In this document: piece after piece, positions 33,746 to 45,700 of the stretch
How positions within the stretch are numbered: position 1 is the stretch's first letter
Layout: each line of letters opens with the position of its first letter
Assembly: GCF_032118995.1 (NCBI RefSeq)
Contig: NC_092648.1
Coordinates: 22,658,450 to 22,722,449, forward strand
From: Asterias amurensis
Lineage: Eukaryota > Echinodermata > Asteroidea > Forcipulatida > Asteriidae
Length of the DNA stretch: 64,000 nucleotides
Reading direction: 5' to 3'
Made by a program: the position numbers and the translations under genes
The notes under the pieces: generated by a model
What the model was told of the DNA's origin: nothing
Databases searched by the model: none
What the model saw: the letters and a program-made list of their open reading frames with translations, nothing else

Positions 33746-35261
33746 AGGCATTGAGAATGGGCAGTTTGGTGTCAACTAAAAGCGAAATACAAGGAAGAGG
33801 CCTTTAGAGAAAGGGGTAAAAGATTTTGAAATTAGACTCTTTGTGTTTTTGTTTTTGAAAAACATAACGTGGATGTTTAACCTGAAATGCATTATCAGTT
33901 TATCTCCATTTTAACCATTGTCTTGTAAAAAAAACTAAGCTGAAATTGAGGATTTGACCTTTGTAATGTCTTTATATTATGTCCATATGGTCAGGTAGGT
34001 CGCTATATTTTAAATATGTTTTGATGCATTGTTGTCCAATGTATTTACCTTCCGTCCATTTGGTTAGCTAGGGTTCTGTTGGCTATTTTTTTTGTTCTTT
34101 AAAATTTGTGCAATGTTTTGGAAATTGTATATATTTTGTGTGTTTTCATAGTCTACTCTTGTAAAATTCAATAGGTTGAAAATTTTTAGGTAACAAAATT
34201 ATTTTGATATAAAATGTTTTATGATCAGATCATTCCATCGCTGTAATTCCAAATGAATTTTCCTTTTAAAATTGTTAATTACACATTTGAAACATATTTA
34301 TCCTTTGAAACCACATGGGTAGTATTGAATAGATATACAAGCACAATCATGAGGGTTGGGATATTAAACAAACAAAATTGCTAATTCAGAATGTTATTTT
34401 CACAGCAATCAAATCATGGAAATGTCAATTGTAAAATTGTTCTTTGTTCAAACCCAAACTATTTAAAACAAATTATTATACAATAAAGTGTCCTATATTT
34501 CTATGATTCACTAAAGGTGTGATGAAATTAATTGACCAATGTATGTGGACCAGTTTGGTCGCTAAATTACATGTAGTAGACTGTAAAATTGGTGACTGGA
34601 TTTCAGAATAATAATTCAGAACTCACCTATTAATACTATTTGTAAAGTGTGCATTTTTTGTATTAACTGTGAATAGCATTAAACAAAAAGCCTGACATAT
34701 ATTAACTAATTATGCGTTTCAGAGTCAGAGTTTGTATAAAAGCAACAAGAAGTATTTAAAAACCCATGTACAGCATTGGTAATTGTCAAAGACCGTTGTC
34801 AAAGACCAGTATCCACACTCAAGGAATGCACCCCCATTACAATTTGAGGATGAGGTGGCTACGGTTGCAAGTCTATGCCGAATGACGATGAATGTCTATG
34901 CCTAATGATGATGAATGTCTACATAATGTGTTGATGGGAAGCTTGTTCATCTGGTAGTTTTTGATGCTTTGTTGTTTAACCATAAAGCCTCGGTTTAATA
35001 ACCAAGTTGTTAGTCTGCCCTTCATCAAGTCAACACAGGTCAACACAGGTCAAATTGCTTTGAAAGCAAGCATATCGCCTGTGTTACATGTATGTAGATT
35101 ACAAAGCAACAAACGAGAAAGCCGATTCCCAAGATTAATTGCAGGAAAAAATGTCTCTCCCACTTGGCCCATAACTGGTTGGGACACTGGCTTGGCCAGC
35201 GGTGCATTTTGGACCAGTAGATCTAGACCAGGAGCATGGGGCAGGCTTGAGATGCCATCAA

Positions 35262-35453
35262 GGCCCAATTTTATCAATCCTGTGAGCACAAAAACTTGCT
35301 ATGCACAGAAAATGTTTTGCTTAGCAGAAACATGTTACCAGTCGGAACTTCATTAAGTTTACACAGTTGCGATTGGTACCCCACTCATTTCTCTGCTTAG
35401 CAAAGACATTCAGTTAGCAGTAGTTTCGTTTAAACAGCTTCATGAAATTGGGC
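35262..35453. mobile_element. inverted-repeat element (GGCCCAATTTTATCAA ends)
   Basis: Left GGCCCAATTTTATCAATC, right AACAGCTTCATGAAATTGGG, with TTGCTTAGCAGAAACATG and CTCTGCTTAGCAAAGAC inside. Diverged member of the ATTTCATGA...ATTGGGCC group. Confidence 0.65.
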
Positions 35454-35568
35454 AATGGCCTCCACTTGATTGACAGAATTGGGTCAGTATGGAGTTGAGG
35501 GTAAACTCTACAAGTTTATCTGATTTTCTTGGATGCTTTGCTGTTAAATCCAATGTTTGCTCTCCAAA

Positions 35569-38500
35569 TCAAATAAAAGGCAAGAGATTGTTCTCCATAA
35601 GTCTCCATACAGTGTTAATGACAAAGTCATGAGCCATTTGGTTTTCCTTGATGCTCTGTAGTAAGCCAAGCTGTAAGCCGTCCAATGGTACATCCGATGT
35701 AATTGTGTAGTTGTGGAGACTGGCTAACGGAATCCCTTCAGCAATTTTTCTAGAATACACATTACAAAAATGAAAAATTAAACTTATCTGAAATAAAATA
35801 ACATGTCTGTAAAAACAATCCTTTTTTTAATTTATAAATCATTTCCAAACAAATTGTTTGTATGAAATCAATAATTCCCTAAATACTGTTGTGTGATCAG
35901 AGACAATTTGTTATGACAATTGCATCGCAAACTTAGGCGATGTTTTTCTGTGAGATGCATTTATTCATTCAATGAGCATTTTATCTACTTGTGATGAGTA
36001 ATTTTGCTAGATCGCTGAAGAAAACATCTTACCTAGGTGACTCGATGCGGAGTCGAATGCAAATCCCACAATGCCTCGTTGAGAAACGTAACACCCCTCC
36101 ATGACTGAATGGAAGAGTATCATACTTGGCCCAGTAAAATACTCTGTCCTCATTTATTCTGTGTTCTGCAAGTAAAAAACAATTAAATAATACAGAGTTT
36201 GAGCACAGGCGTGGCAATAATAATAATAATAACCCGTTTTTATATAGCGCTTTTCACACCCGGAGGGCGTCCCAAAGCGCTTCACATTATTACCCCTGGT
36301 CACTGGGCCTTAATTCACTCCTTAAACCATCTCAACTCCCTGGTGGGGAGTATGCAGCCTGTGCAACATTAATATGCGCTACTCGGCTAAATCAATCACA
36401 AACACCATCTCTGCCCTCACAGGGGAGATGACCTAGTTAAATCATGGAGCAAGGACAAGTTTTATGGTTTTAATAAGCTGTATTCTCTTGTGCAAATCAG
36501 ACATGCAATTTTTCAGCATAGAAATTAGAATCCATCCACATTTAGCGGGGTGACAGTGCGGACCAACTGCATCTCTAGCCAGAGCATTCACGAATGGACA
36601 CCGGCCCTAAACAATCTCAGAAACAATTCATACAAGAATCATTTCTCAGATTCAAATGTTGTTATTTATTTCTTATCAACGGGGGAAATTTCAGACAAAA
36701 TTTATAACAAATGAGCTTTTGAATAGAAATTACACAAAATGTTTTTGGAGTCATTTACAATATATGACCCTACCTTTAACAAAGTCTACTAAATTGAAGT
36801 TATCAAAAGAAATTGAATTTCAAGGTGCTAAACTTACTCTCCATTGAAGGTTTTCCAGGGCTAAGATCGGGGTCTGCGCGTCTTTTCCAGCGAGAAATCT
36901 GATGAAACCACTCTTGAAGAAAACGCGTCTCTCCGGCATGATTACTCTTTTCCTCTTGGAAATCACCGACCACATATGACTCTGGATAGGGGCAAAATGA
37001 AAGAAAATTTATTTCAGAGATACTTCTTGTAGCGTATGTTCCACAGTCTTTAATTATGGAAGGGAAAAATAAACCTTGAAGTAAGTAAGCCAATCTCTCT
37101 CTGAGAGCATCTCAATGAGGGAAAATTGAATTTCTGCTGCAGTCAATTTGTCTGTTATATCGTAATCATACTAAAATTGGGTTCTTAAATTCTTATATAG
37201 CCCACATATCTTTATTATCCCTGTTCATAACCAAACTTTTAGACCATTCCTCCATTTAACTCAACTTCCTGGGGAGCCATACAACCCCAATCCAACATAA
37301 GCTGTCTCTGCCATTGCAGGCTCCGATAAATACACCTTGGTTAAGTGTCTTGCTCACTGACACAAGTGTCATAGTGTCATCATCATGACCTTGTCGAGTC
37401 CACACTCCACTGACAAGGACAACAGAGTCTGAGTCCAATGCAGTTGACCTCTCAGTCATCTTACTTTTAAAGTAATTAGCCTGTGTATACCTTCCTGGAG
37501 AACTTTCAAAATGGCCGTCTCCTCCCTTCTTGCCATGGCAACCATCAGCTGTTGATTTAACTCCAGCAAAAGAAGCTCCGATTGGTAGACATTGTTGACT
37601 TGAGGGTACAACTGGTCAAACCTGTAGTCAATGCAATCAGTTCAATCATTTTGTCTGTACTCGTTTTGTTGTAGGGTATTTCCTAGGGTATGAATCTATT
37701 TTTTTTTATTGAAGGAATCTATTAAAATACTCACCAGGTTCAAAATGTGCCACTACACATAAATTAATCATAAATTTCTTTCTAAAAAGCAAAAAATCAT
37801 GTGGTGCTTTCAACAGAATGAAAGCAATTCCTTTTACGGCGCTTTATGAAATGTTAAACGGACTGGGATGAAAGTAATCTTAGGGTGTAACCTTAACTTA
37901 ATATTATCGGAACTATGCACAACTCACATAACTGAAAAATATTGCTTCGTAGGTAGATCTTCTGCATACTAGCTGCGAATATATAGCAACGTGTGTGTGA
38001 TTAATTATAAACATCTGAGATGAAAACATCTTGAAAATAATAACAGCTAAAATTCCAAAGTTGTATAAAACTAACTGTTTCCTTGAAGCAAATGGTAACT
38101 TTGCAGTTATTTCTTCAACGGCTGTGGCCTGTTCCCGGCTGGATGAAGCAATCTGGGTCTTCCTCTCCATCAGAGTCTCTTTACATTTCTGGAGTGAAAG
38201 CTCCATCTCTTTCATCTATATAGTCAAACAAAATACCGTAATAAGACGCAACATTTAATTATTCATAACAAATCAAGTTGGATGATGTAGTCAACATATG
38301 GTCAACAACTAGCCTAGTCCACCTTGTTGAGCTAGTATTAATGGCTCTCTTTTAATATCGGTAACATCACAGTCGCCAGTATACTGGCGACTGTGATGAC
38401 TACAGACTGTGATGAGACCTATGTTAAAAGAGAGTCATCAACAACTCAACAACTTGTACAAGGTGGGCTAGTCAACAACAAGCATGACAAGTATTGAATG

Positions 38501-39801
38501 AAAGAAATCCTCGGTCATAATGATTTAAATACAAAATAGGTACGCCTAGAACTATAACGTTCGTTCCAATGCGTCAGAATTTATATAATTTTTTTTGAGA
38601 TTGCGGTGACCAACTTCAAGGTCAATGAGAGTTCAAAGAACACGACGTGACCATGGTGACATAGTGGGTGCGTTCGTTTAGCTTCCCTTGGTCGACCCCG
38701 GTGTGTGGCGGTTTGTTTTTCCAGGACGAACGTGGGTAATTATCTGCACACGTTCGTCCTGGAAAAAGAAAACGCCACACAACGGGGTCGACCCGGGGGA
38801 AGCTAATCGAACGCACCCACACGCATAGAACCCAATTTTGGCGAGATTTGATTTAAAAAAAGGAAGAAGAGATTTGACCTCAAATCGAAATGCCATAACC
38901 CCCCCCCCCAAAAAAAAACAAAACAAAAAAACCCAAAACCGTTTGTGTTGTGAGACATCATCATGACTCTGACTGAGTAGTTGCGATAACGAAACCTTCC
39001 TGCATGCCGACAGCGTAGTCGGCAGGAGGGTTACGTTATCGCAACTAGAAACATAGAAGTTAATTACCTTCATCAATTCTTCACGCTTTGCATCGTTGTT
39101 TCTCTTCAGTTTTACCAATGCATTCAATTGAAGTTTGGAATGCTCATCCATCCTTAACTTACAATAGGCCTACAGTTAGTTGACTAACAACACAACAACG
39201 ATTGAGCGAACCGCTGACAGTTTGTGGCAATGTTTACTGTTCCAAACTCTGATTGAGTCACACGTGTGTATGTGTGTGTAATGTACATACGCGTTGAAGC
39301 AAGACGTCAGGGGAACTTGTATAAGGAGCCAGACTGTTGTTGTTTTCAGCGCCGCAGTAAAATAAAAAAAATAAAAAACAGGCGGCAAAGAGTTTCACGC
39401 TGGCAGCATCGTGCACGAGGTACTTGAAGTTTTACCATGTAAAAACTTGATGTTGACAAGTTCGAGGCCCACAGACATACATAAAGAACCTTCTTTATGT
39501 CTATGCCTGCACCACGAGGTAGGGCCTACTGTTGATATGAAACACTCGACAAGTGCAACCGTCTCAGACTACTTTTATGGCGGGAAAATTTGAATGGACT
39601 TTTTGGTTGTTTTAACTGTGTGTTTAAAAAACTTACCAAGGCGTTTTCATGCAGTATAATTTCTGAAGATTCTGAAGACCAGGCCTTACAAATGTTTTTT
39701 TCAGTTTCAATGTAAGGCAAAAAAGCACAACCGCTAAGAAGTCCGACTTCGCTGTGCAAGTGGATCATTCGTTGACCAACCTTAGTTCGTTTTAAAAACA
39801 T
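35569..39801 (-). CDS. unrecognised 331-residue protein, 7 exons, coiled-coil-like middle
   Basis: Exons in transcript order: 39801-39637, 39169-39068, 38215-38076, 37621-37491, 36981-36838, 36165-36033, 35749-35569. Every junction is AG/GT with matching phase, from ATG 39801 to TGA 35569, so the gene looks complete. Residues 1-55 carry MFLKRTKVGQRMIHLHSEVG. Residues about 65-175 are Lys/Glu/Gln-rich and helical (LQLNALVKLKRNNDAKREEL, MKEMELSLQKCKETLMERKT), consistent with a coiled coil. Residues about 180-331 look globular, with alternating beta-like stretches (GGVLRFSTRHCGICIRLRIE) and a final helix (MAHDFVINTVWRLMENN). I do not recognise the family. A coiled coil followed by an alpha/beta domain recalls RWD-type kinetochore proteins, but that is only a resemblance. 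The gene is convergent with RGS22. Confidence 0.72.
36218..36300 (-). repeat. LINE/SINE 3'-tail copy
   Basis: (AAT)n at 36218-36234, then TTTTTATATAGCGCTTTTCA and CAAAGCGCTTCACATTATTA. Same layout as the LINE 3' end at 12520-12600. It lies just upstream of the exon at 36165, in an intron of the minus-strand gene. Confidence 0.65.
36540..36790. repeat. interspersed repeat, copy B (pairs with 32588-32860)
   Basis: Same end words as 32588-32860 (ACCAACTGCATCTCTAGCCA, ATATATGACCCTACCTT); the middle is diverged. Confidence 0.6.
38301..38474. mobile_element. palindromic element (CAGTCGCCAGTATACTGGCGACTG centre)
   Basis: The outer arms (AGTCCACCTTGTTGAG and its rough complement ending GGTGGGCTAGT) and the ATGGCTCTCTTTTAATAT / ATGTTAAAAGAGAGTCAT arms enclose a perfect 24-base central palindrome at about 38371-38396. 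Non-coding, in intron 2 of the minus-strand gene. Confidence 0.75.
38664..38819. mobile_element. palindromic MITE (TGGGTGCGTTCG ends)
   Basis: TGGGTGCGTTCG at the left, CGAACGCACCCA at the right; inner arms TTCCAGGACGAACGTG and CACACGTTCGTCCTGGAA. It is 156 bp and almost entirely self-complementary. A related hairpin core occurs at 47988-48030. Confidence 0.85.
38979..39046. mobile_element. 68-bp hairpin element (AGTTGCGATAACG ends)
   Basis: AGTTGCGATAACG.AACC at the left pairs with GGTTACGTTATCGCAACT at the right. The loop contains CTGC.TGCCGAC/GTCGGCAG. It lies 22 bases from the donor of the exon at 39068, the closest of three palindromes in this intron. Confidence 0.75.
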
Positions 39802-42779
39802 TTTTCGGTAGGCTTAATTTCTATGATTTATTAAGCCTATTCTAATATGTTGATGGATTTTAATTGTGTGTAGGCCTAGGCCTATTCAAAGGGGTGGGGG
39901 GGGGGGGCTCGCCAATTCCACTAGTGCCGTAGGGCCGGCCGCGAGTCGTGAGCATCCACATTTCGTATACATTGATAGCTATGGCCTAACTGAAAGGTTC
40001 CGCAGTGTAACACCTCGTACATTTACCACTTCGTGCCTTCAAGATAGAGCGGTGTGAGTTGGGAGTCCCACTTCTTCTTACGGTACATTTCATACCATAC
40101 CTCGCACTAATGCCACCAAAGTCACCGCCGCCTATAGTTAATGACCGTTGTGAATTAACTTACTAACGATTTTGTTTGCGACTGTGACTTTCATTTCAAT
40201 CTTTAATCTACAAAACCTGTTGAAAAATCCTTTTCGTTTTGAAAGGAAGCTGTATAAAAGCTTGGATTAAGCACAATAACAAAACGCAAAATAATTTAAG
40301 TTCTCTTCTAAAGCCCAGTATGCTTTGGCAATTGTGAACTCATAAAACCTACAGACTATGTAGTCCCAAGGTAGGCCTATGGTTGTTTTGACTGTGTGAA
40401 GTTTTGTTTTCTGTATTTAGTTTTCCATGTTTCAGACGTCATCCTCAAATCACTGCTAAAATAAAACATGGACAAAACACAACACTCACTGTCTCAGTTT
40501 GTTTTATTGTTTTTCTCTGAAACTATAATTTGTATATTCAAACGTGTCCTCACAAAGAACAATCGATACATACAATACTTGTCATATCACCACGTAGGCC
40601 TATAGAATATTTCCAACCCCATTTTGAAGTAAAATTAGTCACTAAGCAAGTTTTATAAACAGGGGAAAGAGTTAAGCGCAACAAGAGGGTAGATTTGTTC
40701 TTACAAGAAAGTGGTCATGGCCTCACCAGTCGACCCCAGCCTTGAATTTCTCGTAAAGTAATATGTTTTCTTTTGAGCATTATACAGGTTAGATATTAGG
40801 CTTCAAACATCCGTGTTTAATTTCAGTCTGACAGCATACCAATTAGGAAATTCATCTAAAACCATAATTTGAGAAAATTGTATCTTAAAAACTGAAACAG
40901 CGGATTTCGGTTGTTACAACCAAATTTGAGGAGTGTGTTTACATGCTGAAAACTGTGCCTGATTTTCACTATTTTCTCCCGACTCACATTATAGATTAAT
41001 CCGAAATGTTCGTCATTTCATATAATCCCAGATAACAACACTGTCTATGATTGTTAATTCAGTACAATACATTTAGGTGATGTTGTAGTTTTGTAATATA
41101 AAATGAACCTTGTGGTTTAAAATAAACCACTTACATATTAAAAGCGCATGAAATTGTCCAATGCCAAATCTAATTGCAACTTAGTCATCCATAATGACTC
41201 AAAGCCGATTGTATAACAACGGTAAATATATCTATTCTTAATAATTAATGAAAAAGTAGCAGTCAGATGCGACACTTTAAAAGTATACATTTTCCGTTTT
41301 GAACTCTGAAATGAACCCTATATTATGTTTATATAACTGTTAAATATTCCTAAAGAAAGAACAAGGTAGTTGATCTGAAAAAGTGTCAAAGTAAAATGAA
41401 GTTCCAACTTCTAAAGTGATGTTTTACTTTTGACGGTTGTGACACTTGTAAGGACATTAAATAGGCAAACTATGGTTTGTAACCTTGATTCTCACTAATA
41501 TCAGTGGTCTTTTGTGACAGACCATTTATAATACAGCCATGTTTCTTTTACATCTTAAAATTATATGAACAATGTGTGCAGAACCAACTTGTGTAACTTT
41601 TTTTCAGAGTAGACGTTGACCCCTTTTTATAAATGCTGAGCAGAAACTTTTTAAAGAGTTAAAACAATGAGTTAGTCCTGTATCACGCTGCAGTCATCTC
41701 TGTGAGATTCCCTGTACTGGTATACATAACGACAATGACACATTCACAGCCTTAACTCTTAATTTATGAAAAGGGTCAGACTATTTGTTTTCCCTGCCAG
41801 CCATAGTTTGGTTTCACTGGTTTTAAGGAAAATAAAACACCAAAATGGTGGAGGAACTATGATCAAAGTCTTTTGCAATATTTCATGTCATCGTTCTGTA
41901 AATTCACATTGATTCTGCTGCACATAAAAATCTATTACCAAAGAAAGTTTTTGTCAACATGCAAAATGCAATGTTATGCATATTCTTGCCAAGTACAACA
42001 TACAAAACCTGGCTCCAACGCTTTATATACAGAAATTTAAATGCTAAAAAGATAACTACAGAACTAAATTAAATCCCTACTTCCGTTGGCACCATGCTCA
42101 AACAGACTGGTCGATAAAAACTGGAGCACTGCTCAATCTCTGAATGCATGCATGAGTAGATAATAGACCCTTAGGCAGTGTCCAAATTGGCGACTACAGC
42201 TAGGGCTACAGCTAGATTTTCGTGTCATGTGTTGAGGTGTCGGACGTCCTTAGCAACAGCCTTAGCCGTACCTGTAGACTACTTCCTGTAGACGCCAAAT
42301 TTTGATACAGCTTTAACCTCATCTGTTGAGATGAATCAACAGCAATACAGTGATTACACCATACGTGCACTCCACTGCATTCGTCATACAAAAACCTTTA
42401 CCAATGACGTTGATCGATAAGTCAACAGGAGTGTGGGCTTTCACTCACGACACACTGGTATTGCACAGTAGCATTGCGGATCATGTGATTTCAACTAAAG
42501 ACACCCAGTGGCTGACCCCCTCATTTTGACTTGGTTCAAGATGATAATAGTCTATCTAAATAGTTTTCACAAAACACTATGTTTGTCTTAGCTGTATATT
42601 ACCACTGGATAACTCCATCACAAAGCACTGAATCCGGATATTGCAATGACATTAGATCAACCAATGGTCTACAACTGTTAATCACTCCAAACTTCCATTT
42701 GAATGGTCCATCGGAGAAAGGGATATCTCAAGAAAATACCAGTGTAGAAAAAAACACAAAAAAACAGTAGGATCATTTG
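39802..42779. other. intergenic DNA between the minus-strand gene and DRAP1
   Basis: AT-rich; no gene recognised. Contains a G run at 39893-39907 and the diverged MITE at 42176-42309. The first few hundred bases should include the promoter of the gene starting at 39801, but no core motif stands out. Confidence 0.5.
42176..42309. mobile_element. diverged copy of the GTGTCCGAATTGGCGAC MITE
   Basis: GCAGTGTCCAAATTGGCGAC and CTACAGCTAGGGCTACAGCTA match the left half of the 14748 element. The right end (TAGACGCCAAATTTTGATAC) is degraded. Confidence 0.6.
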
Positions 42780-45700
42780 TTATGTATCATAATTCTCATC
42801 ATCATCTGTGCTGTTGTTCTTGGGTGCCTGGTACATGCCCATGCCCATGTGGACTGTACCCATAGCTGCGGTTGGTGGCTGGAAGACTGGTATTGGTGGC
42901 ATAGGCAATGTAGGCGGTGAGGTCGACAGGGCTGGATGCATTCCTGGCACACTATTACAGAGTGGAAGAAAAAACACTGAGATTAATGATTTGCCAAAGA
43001 TTTGTTGATACGTCAGAGATACATGTGACGTCTTGGAGGCTTTTCATCTTTCTTTAACCCTCCTACCCTCAGTAAACTTTCAAGTAATTTTACTGACCAC
43101 TATAATTGATTCAACTGCAAGGATTGCATATGTTGGCACAACGGCGTTCATGTTTTTACTGTGCAGGCCTGGGATTTCTTTATCATTAACTTTCTGCTGA
43201 ATGAGGGAGGGCTGGCTGCTCTGCCCGATTCCCAAGTTTTGGGTGCAACACAGTGCAGATGAATCTTACGACAGAAAACTTACCAGGCCGGACTTGGTAT
43301 CTCAGCAGTTGCTACAGCAGAGGCCAGAGGGTCTTGCATGCTGTTGCCGTCGCTATTGTATGTTCCTTCATCCTCCTCAGTATCAGAGTCATCCTGAACA
43401 TTCCCCGGAAAACAATCACAAAACAAACATAATGTAGCTATGGAGCTGTATTTCTACATACCGAAATGTGTCAGAGTTTGCCCTTGTATGGACTTGTTTA
43501 GTGACTGGCCAGCAGGACCAGTCAGCTTGTTGATTTTTTCACTAGATAAAACACGGATGCCTTTTAACAATGAACTTGCCAGTCATCCTGTGTTGTAATG
43601 TGCATTTGGCCAGTAGACCACTGTTACGGGGGACGCTGTGTGATGGATATAACACTTGACCTAGTTTACTGTGCTTGGTTTCCCAAGATGCATTGTGATA
43701 TTATTTTTCCAAGATGGCGCTTGTACATAACGGGCTATTGGGCATTACTTTTGCTAAAAGTACAGATGCATTAAACCAAGTATGTTTTTGTTATGGGAAA
43801 TAGAGAAAATGTCAAGAGAGAGAAGATGAACACTTCGCTTGCACTTAAAAAATTGCAAGATGGAGGAAAGCAAGAGAAATTTTGTTGGGAGTTACATAAG
43901 TGCAGCAGTAGATAGGGAAAAGCTGACAGAAAATCTTATAGAACTGGCCTTAGGAGATGAACTCTTAATCTTTGTTGTTTTGACCTACCTCCGACGTGGA
44001 TTGTTCTTCTGATGACTGCTTCAGTTGGCTATTGCTTGGACCGGCCCCTTCATCCTTGCTGCGTTTCCTCCTTGGTCTAGAAGACAAGATAGGCTCAATC
44101 ATAATTTTCAGTTCATTGAGCAGAAACGAAAGACTACCACATGTACATTTGACAAGGGTAAAATCACAAGGGTTACAGGACTGAAACTTAACGACGACAA
44201 TGAAGGCGTACATGATAGCCTTTTTCAAGCGATTGTACAATATTATCCAGATCCAGAAGGCAATTGCCCTCATGCCCCTTGCCACCACTTTGATGCCCCT
44301 AGAATGTTCCAGTTAGAAATTTAGATGTCACTAATAGAGGTGCCCTTTGCCATGGATTCAAACATTGCAATGCTTTTGTCCTACATACATTTGCAGGAAA
44401 CAAATTTGTGCTCTTTAACAGGTCCCAATATTTGCATATCCATGAGACTTGCACAGTCTGTTAATGATAGGAAAAAACCTGCCTAAACCTTATAAGAAGA
44501 AAGATGCCTGGTTGTCACTGTGTCAATCCGTCCCTTATACCCCCCTATAGGGCCCTATCCATCCTTACTTATTATGCTGCCTGTGTTTTCGCTCAGTTGG
44601 ATGCACAGTGGGTGGTTGGGGACCATCTTCCTCCTCACATGGCATGTCTGGTACATTCTCCACAAGGTCCTTCAGGAAATCAAACGTGCCCTCACTCTCG
44701 ATGCATTGTTTTCTAGCGGAAAAGGGAACAGCACAAAGATTAATAACTGCATTTTCAATTTGGTAAATCTTACTTTTAATGAAAGATTTTCTAAGTACTT
44801 GTGCTGCTTTCCTGTAAAATAAAAACAATATAGTTTTAATACAATCTCGCATACAGGCTGGTGACCAGGCTTTTTCTGTCTCTGCCCCTCGGCTATGAAA
44901 TAAACTTCCCATTTATGTTGGGAATTCAACTGGTCTCACTGCTTTTAAAAGGCCCTCAAGACCCATCTTTTCTCTGGTCACATGTAATCTGGGTTTATCC
45001 AGTCTGCCCCTCCCCCGATCTTTCTGGCTTTTTTCATTTTCTATTTCAGCGCTTTGCATTCATTAATTACATCCACTTTATAAAGGTTCTGTTATTATTA
45101 TTGTTATTATATAAACGTTCTATTTTAAAAGATTTCTACTGTTCTCTCTTAACTCCACCAAATTTCTATATATATTCAAATTTCTGTTCAATTAAAGAAC
45201 TAAATCCCAGAACATTTCTTACATATGAGATGTTGACATCGTTTTAGCACTTCTGGCTTGAGTCTGTTGCAGCGACTTTGTCAGAAGAGATTCTACAAAG
45301 ATCTCCAGCGCCTTGGCTAAATGAAGGTTTCTGTCAAGGACTAAACTAACACAGGTTTCTATTCTTAGGTGTGAGACAGAGACTCATTGCCATTGCTGAC
45401 AAAAAGGGCCTGAAACTCAGATGGGTGGTTTGATGATGTTTTTGCCTTGAAGACACTATGTATGAGCTTAAAAAAGTGTAAAATCACCAGAAAAACCTGG
45501 ACAAAAATAAGTACATCTGCGTAAAGCTGCGGACACCATTCAAGAGACCGTATAATTTAGAGATGGTAATGATTATACACAACATGTTATTAAGCCAGCA
45601 GACATTCATGATTTGTGGAAAAGTGGAAGTTGAAAAGAATGGTATTGTATGATGGTATTATTGACTAAAAGCATTATTTGTAAATGCAACTTTTGCTTCA

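Larger units (their letters stand above)
32226..35568. other. convergent intergenic region (RGS22 / minus-strand gene)
   Basis: No gene recognised. Contains the repeats entered at 32588, 33245 and 35262, a short 23-bp tandem repeat at 34872-34930 (GTCTATGCC.AATGA.GATGAAT), an 11-bp repeat GTCAACACAG at 35029-35050, and a fragment of the TTAA element at about 34780-34825 (TTGTCAAAGACCAGTATCCA). Confidence 0.5.

Noticed and set aside
39526..39636. C-terminal extension of the frame starting at 39801
   Set aside because: It lies beyond a GTAAGT donor at 39636; the exon ends at 39637.
35569..39801. Naming the minus-strand gene CENPO, CENPP or another RWD kinetochore protein
   Set aside because: Coiled coil plus alpha/beta look is suggestive, but no specific motif matched by eye.
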